A stretch of 51,560 nucleotides of DNA. Source: Lachnospiraceae bacterium (lineage in GTDB: Bacteria > Bacillota > Clostridia > Lachnospirales > Lachnospiraceae). The position numbers and the translations under genes were made by a program. Position 1 is the first letter of the stretch; each line of letters begins with the position of its first letter. Under the pieces are notes generated by a model. That model was not told the DNA's origin, made no database searches, and saw nothing but the letters and a program-made list of their open reading frames with translations. Below are positions 17,905-26,712 of this stretch, piece after piece. The stretch lies in assembly GCA_017462755.1 (NCBI GenBank), contig JAFTQM010000076.1, positions 1 through 51,560 on the forward strand. The letters are read 5' to 3'.

Positions 17905-18594
17905 TTACTGACGCTCGAAATAATCCTTTCCATCGTCCGGCCAGAAGTAGGTACGCAGATACCCATCCTGTGACACCACAACAAACTCATTCGTTTCTTC
18001 CAGATAATATACATTGTCTCCGTCCTCGGCCTCCAGCTTATGCAGTACCTCTGCTGCTGTTATTACACTGTTTGCCGCCTCCACATACGCCTCCGGTGAC
18101 GCAAAGCCCATCTCTTCTCCATGCTTGTCATAATGCTCCAGCAAAAGCTGCTCCGTTCGGAAGACATATTCGCATTCCTCCTGTTGCTTCGGCGGCTCCG
18201 GCTGCTCATCATCCTTATTATTGCCCCCAAGCCATACAAATAATCCGCACACTGCCGCCGCAATCACTCCAAGCACGGTACGAACCACTTTATTTCCTTT
18301 TCCCTTCGCACTTGTCTGAACTTTATTAAAGGCTTCTGCCGCTGCCTCCAACGGCTTCTCTGCGCTCTTTTCGCTCTTTGGTGCAGTATCCGGTTTTTCT
18401 TCTGTCTTGTCGATGATTTTTCCATTATTTACAGCCGCTTCTGTCTTAACATTTTCCTTGTTCTGCTTGTTTGCCTCCCGGCATTCCTTACAGCGCTTCG
18501 GTAACGACAGCTTCTTTTCCTTATAAAACCGAATCTCCGAACCATTCAATTCAAACTCTTTTCCACACTGGATACATGTTCTTTTCATTGCCAC
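17905..18594 (-). CDS. Zinc-ribbon membrane protein of unknown function
   Basis: A 229-residue protein with a treble-clef/zinc-ribbon-type N-terminus (CIQCGKEFEL at about 6-15 and CKECREANKQNK at about 36-47), a charged low-complexity Lys/Glu/Ala linker (about 48-100), one membrane segment (about 104-124, VVRTVLGVIAAAVCGLFVWL) and a C-terminal region ending FWPDDGKDYFERQ. The N-terminal motif resembles the probable zinc-ribbon found at the front of many short Clostridia proteins. The GTG at 18594 lies 9 nt after GGAGG; an ATG two codons later is the alternative. It sits between trxB and a CPBP-family protease, about 20 bp from the latter. No function can be assigned. Confidence 0.65.
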   Translation of the reverse strand: MAMKRTCIQCGKEFELNGSEIRFYKEKKLSLPKRCKECREANKQNKENVKTEAAVNNGKIIDKTEEKPDTAPKSEKSAEKPLEAAAEAFNKVQTSAKGKGNKVVRTVLGVIAAAVCGLFVWLGGNNKDDEQPEPPKQQEECEYVFRTEQLLLEHYDKHGEEMGFASPEAYVEAANSVITAAEVLHKLEAEDGDNVYYLEETNEFVVVSQDGYLRTYFWPDDGKDYFERQ

Positions 18595-18617
18595 GTTACA
18601 TTTCCTCCATTCTCATC

Positions 18618-19694
18618 TTATACCGGCACAAACTCATATACAAACATCAATACTACACAAATCAGAATTCCTGCCAGAAGTGGTTTCGTTATCAATCGTA
18701 CCTCCGATGGTACAGTCTTTTCCTCTGCCAGCGTTTCTTCCACATCACTCTCCGGTACTGCTACCGTATTCTCCTTTGCATTCCTGCGAAACAGGCTCTT
18801 TACATAGGACAGCCTGCCTTCTCCCGCTGCCATTACCATATACACGACTACCGCAAATACGCCAAAAATCAATGCCGTCGGCAGATATGCCTTGATTATT
18901 TCTAACAGTGTTTCTGCCGTCGTCGTCTCTGTCAGCAGCTGATTCATCATATCCTCTCCGCTGCCTCCTTCTCCTACCAGTCCGGCAAGCATATTTACCG
19001 TTGCCGTATCGCCCGACTGCTGCGCCTGTACATACAGCTTCTGCGCATATTCCAACAGCTTCGGATAGAGCCAGAGCAGCGTAATCGAACTGCCATTGAT
19101 GAAAAAATGCATCAGCATGGATGCCAGAATCGAATCCGTTGCTTCAATAACCAGTGCAAAAATAATTCCCATAAAAAACGCATACGAAAACTGGTTCAAA
19201 TTCCCATGCATGATTCCGAACAAAAAGGCTGACAACAGCATTCCTTTGACCGGTGCCGCCTTGCGATATTCCTGATAAAACAGCCCTCGGTACACCGATT
19301 CCTCAAAAATCCCCGGAATCACCGCAACCAATAGCATACTTAACAGCCAGGAATTCTGCGTTGTGACACCGGACATCGTCACTACCGTACTATTTTCCAC
19401 AAAGAGCATGGACAGCGCATTCACAAAGCTCATTACCGGCATGACGCAGATGGTAAATAAAATCAACCAAAAAAAGGTCGAAAGCCGGATTTTTTTCAAA
19501 TGTACGGCTTTGGCATAATTTTGCCTGCCTGCAATCAGATAGACCGCTCCCGGCGCTGCCAGAATCACCTGTGAAAACACCAGACGTGCCGATGTGCTCG
19601 GAAACAATTTGCTGATTGGCAAAAAGGACGCCGCCAGCGAAACCAACACTGTAATCAGAAACATCTGATTCACTTTTTCTATTTTATAATTCAT
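18618..19694 (-). CDS. CPBP-family intramembrane metalloprotease
   Basis: A 358-residue polytopic membrane protein of the CPBP (CAAX protease and bacteriocin-processing) family. The glutamate motif EESVYRGLFYQEYR and the histidine motif FLFGIMHGNLNQF are both present, followed by FFINGSSITLLWLYP, so the intramembrane active site looks intact. Two hydrophobic segments precede the motifs, and two more occur near the C-terminus, the last forming the extreme end (LLAGILICVVLMFVYEFVPV). Family members are linked to bacteriocin immunity, protein sorting or quality control; no bacteriocin gene is adjacent here. Its start is close to the divergent cvfB promoter. Confidence 0.85.
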   Translation of the reverse strand: MNYKIEKVNQMFLITVLVSLAASFLPISKLFPSTSARLVFSQVILAAPGAVYLIAGRQNYAKAVHLKKIRLSTFFWLILFTICVMPVMSFVNALSMLFVENSTVVTMSGVTTQNSWLLSMLLVAVIPGIFEESVYRGLFYQEYRKAAPVKGMLLSAFLFGIMHGNLNQFSYAFFMGIIFALVIEATDSILASMLMHFFINGSSITLLWLYPKLLEYAQKLYVQAQQSGDTATVNMLAGLVGEGGSGEDMMNQLLTETTTAETLLEIIKAYLPTALIFGVFAVVVYMVMAAGEGRLSYVKSLFRRNAKENTVAVPESDVEETLAEEKTVPSEVRLITKPLLAGILICVVLMFVYEFVPV

Positions 19695-19720
19695 TTTTCT
19701 TTCCTCACAAAAAAAGCCCC

Positions 19721-19749
19721 TTGCAAATTCATGCCTTCCATATTATAGT
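19721..19749 (+). promoter_or_regulatory. Sigma-A-type promoter of cvfB
   Basis: TTGCAA (19721-19726) and TATAGT (19744-19749) with a 17-bp spacer, about 48 bp before the start codon. Confidence 0.7.
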
Positions 19750-19796
19750 AAGAGAAGATTGTTATGCGAAAACAACCATCTGAAACGGAGGAAAAC

Positions 19797-20705
19797 ATGA
19801 TACAGCTTGGTAAAATACAGGAACTTGAAATTGTCAAAACCACCGATAACGGTGTATATCTGGCAGAGCCTGCCGACAGTACGGCAACGGAGCCTTCTTC
19901 GGCAGATTTGCCGGTAGACCGGATTCTGCTTCCGCGCAATCAGTCACCAAAGCAGCCACGCCTCGGCATGCGCATCCGCGTCTTTGTCTATAAGGACTCC
20001 GAAGACCGTCCGATTGCTACAACAACCATCCCACCTCTGACGTTAGGTACTCTTGCAGTGCTTCCGGTCAAAGAGGTTTCCAAAATCGGTGCCTTCTTAA
20101 ACTGGGGACTGGCAAAGGATCTGCTGCTGCCATTCAAGGAACAGATCTCCCGCGTCAAAGAGGGCGATTCGGTTCTGGTCACTCTCTACATCGACAAAAG
20201 CAAACGTCTCTGCGCTACCACCAAGGTATATGACGCTCTGCAAACGGATTCCGACTACAAGGTAAACGACAAGGTAACCGGTATGGTTTATGAAATCATC
20301 GATTCCTTTGGTGCCTTTGTCGCCGTAGATAATCGTTATTCCGCACTGATTCCAAAGCGCGAGCTGTTCCGCAGCTTAAAGCCGGGAGATTTTATTGAAG
20401 CCCGCGTAAGCACCGTACACGAGGACGGCAAGCTCGACCTCTCCCTTAGAGAGCAGACCCACATTCAGCTCAATGTCGATGCAGACGCTGTTTACAAAAA
20501 GCTCTGTGCCGCAGGCGGCTTTCTGCCGTTCCACGACAAATCCGACCCGGAGCTGATTAAACAGGAATTTGCACTCAGCAAGAACGCATTCAAGCGCGCC
20601 ATCGGTCATCTGATGAAGGACGGCAAGATTACCATCTCCAATTCCGGCATCAAAGCAGTCGGCATGGACAGCTCTGCTGCAAACTACAATCGTCCACTTC
20701 GGTAA
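19797..20705 (+). CDS. cvfB: CvfB/YitL-type S1 RNA-binding protein
   Basis: A 302-residue cytoplasmic protein with tandem S1-like OB folds and a C-terminal winged-helix domain, as in CvfB. Recognisable stretches are IQLGKIQELEIVKTTDNGVY at the start, KEVSKIGAFLNWGLAKDLLL (second S1 unit), VTGMVYEIIDSFGAFVAVDN (third S1 unit) and the terminal FALSKNAFKRAIGHLMKDGK. CvfB binds RNA and affects virulence gene expression in Staphylococcus aureus; its task here is unknown. The start at 19797 follows ACGGAGG by 6 nt; an upstream ATG (19764) has no such site. It is transcribed from the plus strand, convergent with yvyF, with a shared terminator between them. Confidence 0.87.
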   Translation: MIQLGKIQELEIVKTTDNGVYLAEPADSTATEPSSADLPVDRILLPRNQSPKQPRLGMRIRVFVYKDSEDRPIATTTIPPLTLGTLAVLPVKEVSKIGAFLNWGLAKDLLLPFKEQISRVKEGDSVLVTLYIDKSKRLCATTKVYDALQTDSDYKVNDKVTGMVYEIIDSFGAFVAVDNRYSALIPKRELFRSLKPGDFIEARVSTVHEDGKLDLSLREQTHIQLNVDADAVYKKLCAAGGFLPFHDKSDPELIKQEFALSKNAFKRAIGHLMKDGKITISNSGIKAVGMDSSAANYNRPLR

Positions 20706-20739
20706 ATGCTTCACTGAAGTCCGCTTTCTGAGTTACACA

Positions 20740-20777
20740 AAAGCCCCTCGAAGTAAACTTAGGCTTCGAAGGGCTTT
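20740..20777. terminator. Bidirectional terminator between cvfB and yvyF
   Basis: AAAGCCCCTCGAAG and CTTCGAAGGGCTTT form a long stem flanked by A- and T-rich ends on both sides, ideal for the convergent genes on either side. Confidence 0.85.
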
Positions 20778-20792
20778 CTTATTCCCATATTG

Positions 20793-21194
20793 TTAGTTAT
20801 CCAAGAAACGCATTCTGCCGTTTGCATCCGAAGCCTTTTTACTACTTTCATTTACCGGCTTATATACGCTCTTTAAGGTTTCTGTCATCTTACCTTTGCA
20901 GTTAAGACAAAATCTTCCCGAACGAATCATCGCACCGCACTTCTCGCAGTTCAATCCAACCAAAGATGCCTCTGTAAATTCCAATCGCTCCTGACGTACC
21001 CAGGTACGCAGCTGACCAATCGAAACCTCCATCTCCTCGGATACCTGCTGAATGCTTGCCTGCGGATTGTCATAAATATACTGCTTTACGTCTGAAAACT
21101 TATCATCCAGCTTTCTCGTACACTCCGGGCAAAGCATATTTCCCCCAAGATAGTTAAACAATCTGCCGCAATCCTTACAATTTTTTACCTCCAT
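20793..21194 (-). CDS. yvyF: YvyF-like flagellar operon protein (zinc-binding)
   Basis: A 133-residue protein with two Cys4-type zinc sites: CKDCGRLF with CPECTRKL (residues 5-30) and CEKCGAMI with CLNCKGKM (about 83-105). A helix-turn-helix-like segment lies between them (SIQQVSEEMEVSIGQLRTWV). This matches YvyF, which B. subtilis encodes downstream of comFC and before flgM. Here too it follows comF (about 86 bp away), but the next gene is convergent cvfB, so the flgM-flgK part of the Bacillus order is absent. The second in-frame ATG is the better start: GGAGG abuts the first ATG directly and lies 6 nt before the second. Confidence 0.85.
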   Translation of the reverse strand: MEVKNCKDCGRLFNYLGGNMLCPECTRKLDDKFSDVKQYIYDNPQASIQQVSEEMEVSIGQLRTWVRQERLEFTEASLVGLNCEKCGAMIRSGRFCLNCKGKMTETLKSVYKPVNESSKKASDANGRMRFLDN

Positions 21195-21280
21195 ATACAT
21201 CCTCCTTCCGCATCCTGTTTTCCTGCATGAGTAAAAAATTCCTTTTTATCAATTCCTATACCGCCAAAGCACCACTCCGA

Positions 21281-21994
21281 CTACGAATTCGTACCGATAG
21301 CCATACACAAAAAGGTAACCTTCTCCACTCCCGACTCTAACAGCACCTGCGTTGATTTATCAATAGTACTTCCGGTTGTATAAATATCATCCACCAGCAT
21401 AACACTGCGGTAGCTCTTCCTTCGCTGCTCCTTCGGAACTGCAAAGGCTCCTGCCAATGCCGCTTCTCTTTCTCTTGCATTTAAATTTTTTAATGCTTCG
21501 GTCTTTTTGATTCGTCGCAAATACTCTGCATCCACCGGAATGCCTAACTGTCTGCCGATTCCCCGTGCAAGCAGCTCAGCCTGATTGAAGCCCCGCTCCC
21601 AATATCTCATCCGATAAATCGGTATCGGAATCAATACCTCCGGTGCCTCCAGTCGTATCCTTGCCGCATACAGCCGAACGGCCTCCGCCACATAAAAATC
21701 TGCAAATTCTTTTCTGGCATGATATTTAAAATCACCCAGCGACTGCCGCATTGCATCATCATACTGCCATATTGCATATCCTCTGTGATAATGATGCTTT
21801 TTCCGGACACATTCGCTGCAATACTCCTGCTCCTGCTGCTCCAGCTGTCTGCCACAGCGCATACAGGCAGGCTCCGTAATATAGTGTAGCTTTTCCCTGC
21901 AGGGTGCGCAAATCAGTGCGCCCCGCGGCACTACAATTCTCCTGCATACCGGACAGCGTCTCGGATATAGCAGTGAAATCAAACGTTTCGGCAT
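21281..21994 (-). CDS. comF: ComF-family phosphoribosyltransferase-like protein
   Basis: A 237-residue protein with an N-terminal double zinc finger (CPVCRRIVVPRGALICAPC and CMRCGRQLEQQEQEYCSEC, about residues 14-70) and a C-terminal PRT fold with the PRPP-binding loop VMLVDDIYTTGSTIDKS. ComFC/ComF takes part in uptake of transforming DNA, probably by handling incoming single strands at the ComFA motor. Many non-competent Firmicutes keep the gene. No comFA is next to it; the gene upstream is a nucleotidyltransferase whose stop lies 3 nt before this start, so translation is likely coupled. yvyF follows, as in Bacillus. Confidence 0.9.
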   Translation of the reverse strand: MPKRLISLLYPRRCPVCRRIVVPRGALICAPCREKLHYITEPACMRCGRQLEQQEQEYCSECVRKKHHYHRGYAIWQYDDAMRQSLGDFKYHARKEFADFYVAEAVRLYAARIRLEAPEVLIPIPIYRMRYWERGFNQAELLARGIGRQLGIPVDAEYLRRIKKTEALKNLNAREREAALAGAFAVPKEQRRKSYRSVMLVDDIYTTGSTIDKSTQVLLESGVEKVTFLCMAIGTNS

Positions 21995-21997
21995 GAA

Positions 21998-22918
21998 TTA
22001 ATCCTGAAACAGCTTTGCAGGATATACTCCCGCATCCACCAGTTCCTGCAGTGCCTGTACCACTGCCGCCTTATCTTCATGGTAGGTCACACCAAACCAC
22101 TTATCCTGCGTCTTTAACACCTTTACCGATGCTTTCTTGCCCTTCAGCATATTGCCTACCACCTGCGGAAGCAGATACTCTGCCTTGAGATCCTTTGCTG
22201 CACCTGCCGCCAGAAATTCCTCAAAGCCCGCCTTTAATTCCTCTAAGAAATCCGGTGTCAGACCCCACATATTCATGGAAACCGCGCAATCCAACGGCAT
22301 CTCTACCGGCTCATCCGCACCGTTCTTTCCAATCGCCTTATCACCCTGACGCTCAATGCCAAAGGTCTCCTCTACACTAAGCAGCTGCTGCTGTTCATCC
22401 ACCTTACATACACCTCTGGTTACTACGCCGTTGTCACTCAGCGTATTGCCAAGGATAAAGCCTGCCATGCAGTATTCGCCCTTCTTCGACAAATCCAGAT
22501 TTGCAAGAAAATCATGTACCTTTACAAAGGCTTCCTTGCCATAATAATCATCTGCATTGATTACGACAAACGGCTCCTTGACCACCCCATAGCACGCAAG
22601 CACTGCCTGACCGGTTCCCCACGGCTTGGTTCTGCCCTCCGGACAGGTAAAACCGCCCGGCAAATCATCCAACGCCTGAAATACATACTCTGTCTCAATC
22701 TGCTTCTCAATGCGATTTCCGATAATCTCTTTGAAATCCTTCTCTAAGTCCCTTCTGGTAATAAATACTACCTTATCGAAACCGGCTTCCATCGCATCAT
22801 AAATCGAATAATCCATGATAATCTCACCGGAAGGACCTACCTTTTCTAACTGCTTGATACCGCCGCCGTAACGACTTCCCATACCTGCAGCCATGATTAC
22901 AAGTGCTGTCTTATTCAT
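21998..22918 (-). CDS. Sugar-phosphate nucleotidyltransferase
   Basis: A 306-residue enzyme of the NTP-transferase family, which joins an NTP to a sugar 1-phosphate. The glycine-rich nucleotide loop is AAGMGSRYGGGIKQLEKVGP (residues 10-29), the metal-binding acidic pair is in VVINADDYYG, and WFGVTYHEDK lies near the C-terminus. The overall shape resembles UTP-glucose-1-phosphate uridylyltransferases, but the GGGIKQ spacing and C-terminus differ from GalU; the true sugar is uncertain. It is separated by about 130 bp from recD2 and coupled to comF downstream. Confidence 0.8.
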   Translation of the reverse strand: MNKTALVIMAAGMGSRYGGGIKQLEKVGPSGEIIMDYSIYDAMEAGFDKVVFITRRDLEKDFKEIIGNRIEKQIETEYVFQALDDLPGGFTCPEGRTKPWGTGQAVLACYGVVKEPFVVINADDYYGKEAFVKVHDFLANLDLSKKGEYCMAGFILGNTLSDNGVVTRGVCKVDEQQQLLSVEETFGIERQGDKAIGKNGADEPVEMPLDCAVSMNMWGLTPDFLEELKAGFEEFLAAGAAKDLKAEYLLPQVVGNMLKGKKASVKVLKTQDKWFGVTYHEDKAAVVQALQELVDAGVYPAKLFQD

Positions 22919-23052
22919 CCATTTCCCTCATTTCCAATTTTAGAATTTTAATTTGAACTTACTAATACTATCCCATTTCCTTTAGTATACTATATTTTCT
23001 CAATAAATGCACGTTATTTTTCTAGGGAAACATTGAATTAATCCGTGCTTCC

Positions 23053-25275
23053 TCATTTTTTCAACTCTTCAATGCAAATTGCCAAGCCGGAATACCGCTT
23101 CTGCTCATTTTCGTTTTCAATCATCGTCTGCACCATCTCCGCACTGCCGACAATCGTAACACAGGTTTTTGCACGCGTTACCGCGGTATAAAGCAGATTG
23201 CGGTTAAAGAGCATACGCGGACCGCTCAAAATCGGCAACAGCACTGCCGGATATTCGCTTCCCTGCGATTTATGTATAGTAATCGCATATGCCAGCTCCA
23301 GCTCCTCCAACTGTCCGAACGGATACTCTACAATGCGTCCCTCGTCAAATTCGATAATCATATGCTCCGCAAAGGTATTAATCTGCCGGATGATGCCGGT
23401 ATCTCCGTTGAATACTCCCTCGCCCGCATCCTGTGTAATTCCGTAGCGGCTTTTTACCTCCCATGCAAGCTGATAATTATTCTTGACCTGCATGACCTTG
23501 TCTCCCTCGCGGAACATCATCTGCCGGAATTCTTTTTCCTTCTTGCCCGGTGCCGGCGGATTCAAGTATTGCTGCAACACCGTATTCAGCCGCTCTACGC
23601 CCAGCTCACCCTTGCGCATCGGTGTCAGCACCTGTATATCAAAGGATTCCGCATTGACGTACTTAGGCAGCTTATCCCGAATCAACGCAATCAATACGCC
23701 GGTAATCACATTGGCATCGTTGCGCTTGAGCATAAAGAAATCCTTGCTCTTATTGTCCAGCACAATCTTCTCTCCCGCATTGATTTTATGCGCGTTTACA
23801 ATAATATCACTCTCGGTTGCCTGTCTAAAAATTTTGGTTAGCTTTACCACCGGAAATGCGCCCGAAGCAATCAAATCGTGCAGAACATTGCCCGGTCCGA
23901 CGCTCGGCAGCTGATTCACATCGCCCACCAGTATAACGCGCGTTCCTACGGTAACTGCCCGCAGCAGTGCATTCATCAGCGCAATATCTACCATCGACAT
24001 TTCATCAATAATCAATGCATCTGTTTCTAACGGATTCGCCTCGTTGCGTTCAAAACGCGCGACAGCACCGTCCTCAATTCCCTTCGACAGCTCCAGCAGC
24101 CGGTGAATCGTACTCGCCTCGTGTCCCGTCGTTTCCTTCATGCGCTTTGCCGCACGTCCGGTCGGTGCCGCCAGCAAAATCTCCCTTCCCTCTGCTTCAA
24201 AGAAATCAATAATCGCATTAATCGTTGTGGTCTTGCCGGTACCCGGTCCGCCCGTCAGGATAAACACACCGCTCTTTGCAGCCATCAGCACCGCCTCTGC
24301 CTGATGCGCTTCCAGCTCTATTCTAGAATTGCGCTGCAGCTGCTTCAAGCGATCCTCCAGCATTCGCTGCGGCAAATCATACGACACATTCAAATCCAGC
24401 AGCATTCGCGCCGTATTCAGCTCCAGATAATAATAATTCGCCGCATATACGGCTACTTCCTCTCCCATTTGGCGGTAAATAACCTTTCTTGCCAGTCGCA
24501 AATCATCCAACCGCTCCTCTACCAGCTCCGTTGCCACGCCCAGCGTAACCGAGGTCTGATACAACAGCTCCTGCAATGGCAGATACACATGACCATTGCC
24601 GCTCGCCTGCAGCAAAATGTACATAATACCTGCGCGTATCCGATAATCCGAATCCGTACCGATGCCTACCTTTGAAGCAATCTCATCGGCAATCTTGAAG
24701 CCGACTCCGTGGATGTCCTCTGCCAACTGATATGGATTCTCCTTGATGATTTCATGCATTCTCTCGCCATATCTCTGATAAATCTTCACTGCCAGCGCAT
24801 TGGTAATCCCATATTGCTGCAAAAACAGCATTGCATTGCGCATGCCGCGCTTTTCTTCAAACTGGATTGCAAAATCCCGCGCCATCTTTTCGCTGATACC
24901 TTTAATCTCCGCCAAACGCTCCGGCTCATCCTCCATAATACGAAAGGTATCCTCTTTGAATTTCTTCACAATGCGCGCAGCCAGTGCCGGTCCGATTCCC
25001 CGAATCGCTCCGGAGCTTAAATACCGCTCCATCGCCAGCATATCCTCCGGCTCCTTTACCTCAAAGGAACGCACCTGAAACTGCTCTCCATACACCGGAT
25101 GTGCCGTATAGCCGCCCTTCATACAAAGATATTCTCCCTCACTGACAAAGGTAAAGGTACCGACACAGGTAAGCTCCTCATCCGATTCCTTCGAGGTAAT
25201 CGTCATAACGGTATACCCGTTTTCCGCATTCCGATATACGATTTTTTCTACATATCCTTCGACGGTTTCTTCCAT
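23053..25275 (-). CDS. recD2: RecD2-type SF1B DNA helicase
   Basis: A 740-residue helicase of the RecD2 type (no RecB/RecC partners), which unwinds DNA 5'-3' in repair or fork processing. The N-terminal domain (about 1-320) has helix-hairpin-helix-like segments (GAIRGIGPALAARIVKKF; LAEIKGISEKMARDFA). Helicase motifs follow: Walker A GGPGTGKTT (342-350), Walker B ALIIDEMSMVD (420-430), GDVNQLPSVGPGNVL, and AYAITIHKSQGSEYPAV with YTAVTRAK near the end. Length and order are normal for Firmicutes RecD2. It stands apart from other repair genes in the window (pcrA, xthA, DNA-deoxyinosine glycosylase). Confidence 0.95.
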   Translation of the reverse strand: MEETVEGYVEKIVYRNAENGYTVMTITSKESDEELTCVGTFTFVSEGEYLCMKGGYTAHPVYGEQFQVRSFEVKEPEDMLAMERYLSSGAIRGIGPALAARIVKKFKEDTFRIMEDEPERLAEIKGISEKMARDFAIQFEEKRGMRNAMLFLQQYGITNALAVKIYQRYGERMHEIIKENPYQLAEDIHGVGFKIADEIASKVGIGTDSDYRIRAGIMYILLQASGNGHVYLPLQELLYQTSVTLGVATELVEERLDDLRLARKVIYRQMGEEVAVYAANYYYLELNTARMLLDLNVSYDLPQRMLEDRLKQLQRNSRIELEAHQAEAVLMAAKSGVFILTGGPGTGKTTTINAIIDFFEAEGREILLAAPTGRAAKRMKETTGHEASTIHRLLELSKGIEDGAVARFERNEANPLETDALIIDEMSMVDIALMNALLRAVTVGTRVILVGDVNQLPSVGPGNVLHDLIASGAFPVVKLTKIFRQATESDIIVNAHKINAGEKIVLDNKSKDFFMLKRNDANVITGVLIALIRDKLPKYVNAESFDIQVLTPMRKGELGVERLNTVLQQYLNPPAPGKKEKEFRQMMFREGDKVMQVKNNYQLAWEVKSRYGITQDAGEGVFNGDTGIIRQINTFAEHMIIEFDEGRIVEYPFGQLEELELAYAITIHKSQGSEYPAVLLPILSGPRMLFNRNLLYTAVTRAKTCVTIVGSAEMVQTMIENENEQKRYSGLAICIEELKK

Positions 25276-25394
25276 CTGTCTTGTCCTTTCCTTACTATAA
25301 TTTAGCCATACTTACAACCTATCACAGCTTTCCGGAAAAAGAATTCCGCTTGCGTCGCGCGGTCACGAAGCGATTACTTTCCTTTCACACGAAA

Positions 25395-25426
25395 TGTGCC
25401 GGAAACGCTTTCGCGCTCCCGGCACA
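25395..25426 (-). terminator. Hairpin after the flgJ-like gene
   Basis: TGTGCCGG (25395-25402) and CCGGCACA (25419-25426) form a GC-rich stem 42 bp past the stop of the rod-binding gene. On the minus strand it is followed by TTTCGTGTG, so termination may be incomplete. The rest of the gap up to recD2 holds no gene. Confidence 0.55.
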
Positions 25427-25467
25427 TGAATTTACCAGTATTGTCACTCTCTTTGCAAAAACACTGC

Positions 25468-25806
25468 TTAGTTTCTCTTCATTGATTCGTACAACTGCTG
25501 TGCCAGTCCCAGCTCTCCGTTTTCTGCAATTTGTTCTGCAACACTCGTATAGAGCATATCACCAAACTGAGTCAGATAATCGTTTTCCTCGTCCTCCTCA
25601 TCCTTTGGTATCGTCTTCTCCATACCCTTGAGCATCTGCTCTACCAGATAAGCCTCAAACGTCTGACATGCCTCTAACATCTCTGTGTCGGTCGCCTTTG
25701 ACATATCCGACGAGCTCAGTGTATTCGCCAGCGCTTCACTCTTCTTCGAGGATGCTGTGTTGGTCATTGTATTCAAATAATAATCCGAAATACCGGAAAT
25801 ACCCAT
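25468..25806 (-). CDS. FlgJ-like flagellar rod-binding protein
   Basis: A 112-residue protein consisting of the rod-binding domain alone, as in the N-terminal half of enteric FlgJ. The key stretch is EMLEACQTFEAYLVEQMLKG (about 44-63), followed by GDMLYTSVAEQIAENGELGLAQQLYESM. The muramidase half of FlgJ is absent, as usual in Firmicutes; peptidoglycan opening would need another enzyme. It is the last gene of the mbl-flhO-flhP-like cluster (66 bp after the preceding gene) and would help rod assembly across the cell wall. The GAGGTAGGA site precedes the start. Confidence 0.85.
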   Translation of the reverse strand: MGISGISDYYLNTMTNTASSKKSEALANTLSSSDMSKATDTEMLEACQTFEAYLVEQMLKGMEKTIPKDEEDEENDYLTQFGDMLYTSVAEQIAENGELGLAQQLYESMKRN

Positions 25807-25872
25807 ATCCTACCTCTTTTCTGCATGCTTCCGTTCTCTAAGCCTGTCCTCCGGACTCAAAGCTCATCCGCA

Positions 25873-26691
25873 TTAACCACGAAGATTGTTTGCCTGCTGC
25901 AGCATTTCATCCGAGGCGGTAATTACCTTGGAATTCATTTCGTATGCTCTTTGGGTTACAATCATATTTACAATTTCGTCTGCGGTCTGCACATTCGAGC
26001 CTTCCAGATACTTGGTCAGGATGCGGCTCTTTTGCAGCTCTGCGTCCTCATTCTCCAGACGTGCTTCACCGGATGCTGCGCTCTGCTGATATAAGCTTCC
26101 GGAAATCTTCAACAGACCTGCCGGATTGTTAAACTGCGCCAGACCGATGGTCTGTCCGGTCGGTACTACATCTCCCTGTGCATTTGGATAACAGAAATTG
26201 CCATGGTCATCAATAATCAGTTGTGAGGTATCCGTGGTCGCAGCAAAGGAAATCTTCTCACCTGCGGCATTCAGCAGCTGATAACCGTCCGAATTTGCTA
26301 TTGTAATCGTACCATCGGTATCCAATGCCAGACCGAAGGAACCGTTTCTGGTATATGCAGTCGTGCCATCCGGCATCTGCACCATGAAAAATCCCTCGCC
26401 GTCAATCGCCATATCATAAGGATTGCCTGTCTCATTCAGACCACCCTGCTCAAAATTCGATACAACCGAAGCCACCTTTACACCGGCACCTACCTGTCCA
26501 ATCACCGGCTTTGGATTGCCCTCATTGTCCGTTACCTTCGTCTGAAGCTTGGAATACAGTAAGGACTGGAAGGTTGTAGACTCCTTTTTGTAGCCTGCTG
26601 TATTTACATTGGACAGATTGTTTGCAATCGTGTCAAGGCTTGTCTGCTGTGCTATCATTCCGGACGCTCCCGTCCAAAGTGCTCTCATCAT
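25873..26691 (-). CDS. flgG: Flagellar basal-body rod protein, FlgG/FlhP-like
   Basis: A 272-residue rod protein. The N-terminus MMRALWTGASGMIAQQTSLD followed by TIANNLSNVNTAGYKK is the conserved rod/hook signature, and the C-terminus (ADEIVNMIVTQRAYEMNSKV) is the matching coiled-coil segment. The central region includes DMAIDGEGFFMVQMPDG. Rod proteins cross the cell wall between the MS ring and the hook. It is preceded by a FlgF-like gene and an MreB/Mbl gene, the same order as mbl-flhO-flhP in B. subtilis, so this corresponds to FlhP by position and to FlgG by sequence. Two start codons (ATGATG) follow GGAGG; I use the first. Confidence 0.88.
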   Translation of the reverse strand: MMRALWTGASGMIAQQTSLDTIANNLSNVNTAGYKKESTTFQSLLYSKLQTKVTDNEGNPKPVIGQVGAGVKVASVVSNFEQGGLNETGNPYDMAIDGEGFFMVQMPDGTTAYTRNGSFGLALDTDGTITIANSDGYQLLNAAGEKISFAATTDTSQLIIDDHGNFCYPNAQGDVVPTGQTIGLAQFNNPAGLLKISGSLYQQSAASGEARLENEDAELQKSRILTKYLEGSNVQTADEIVNMIVTQRAYEMNSKVITASDEMLQQANNLRG

Positions 26692-26712
26692 ATGCTATTC
26701 CTCCGTCATTTA

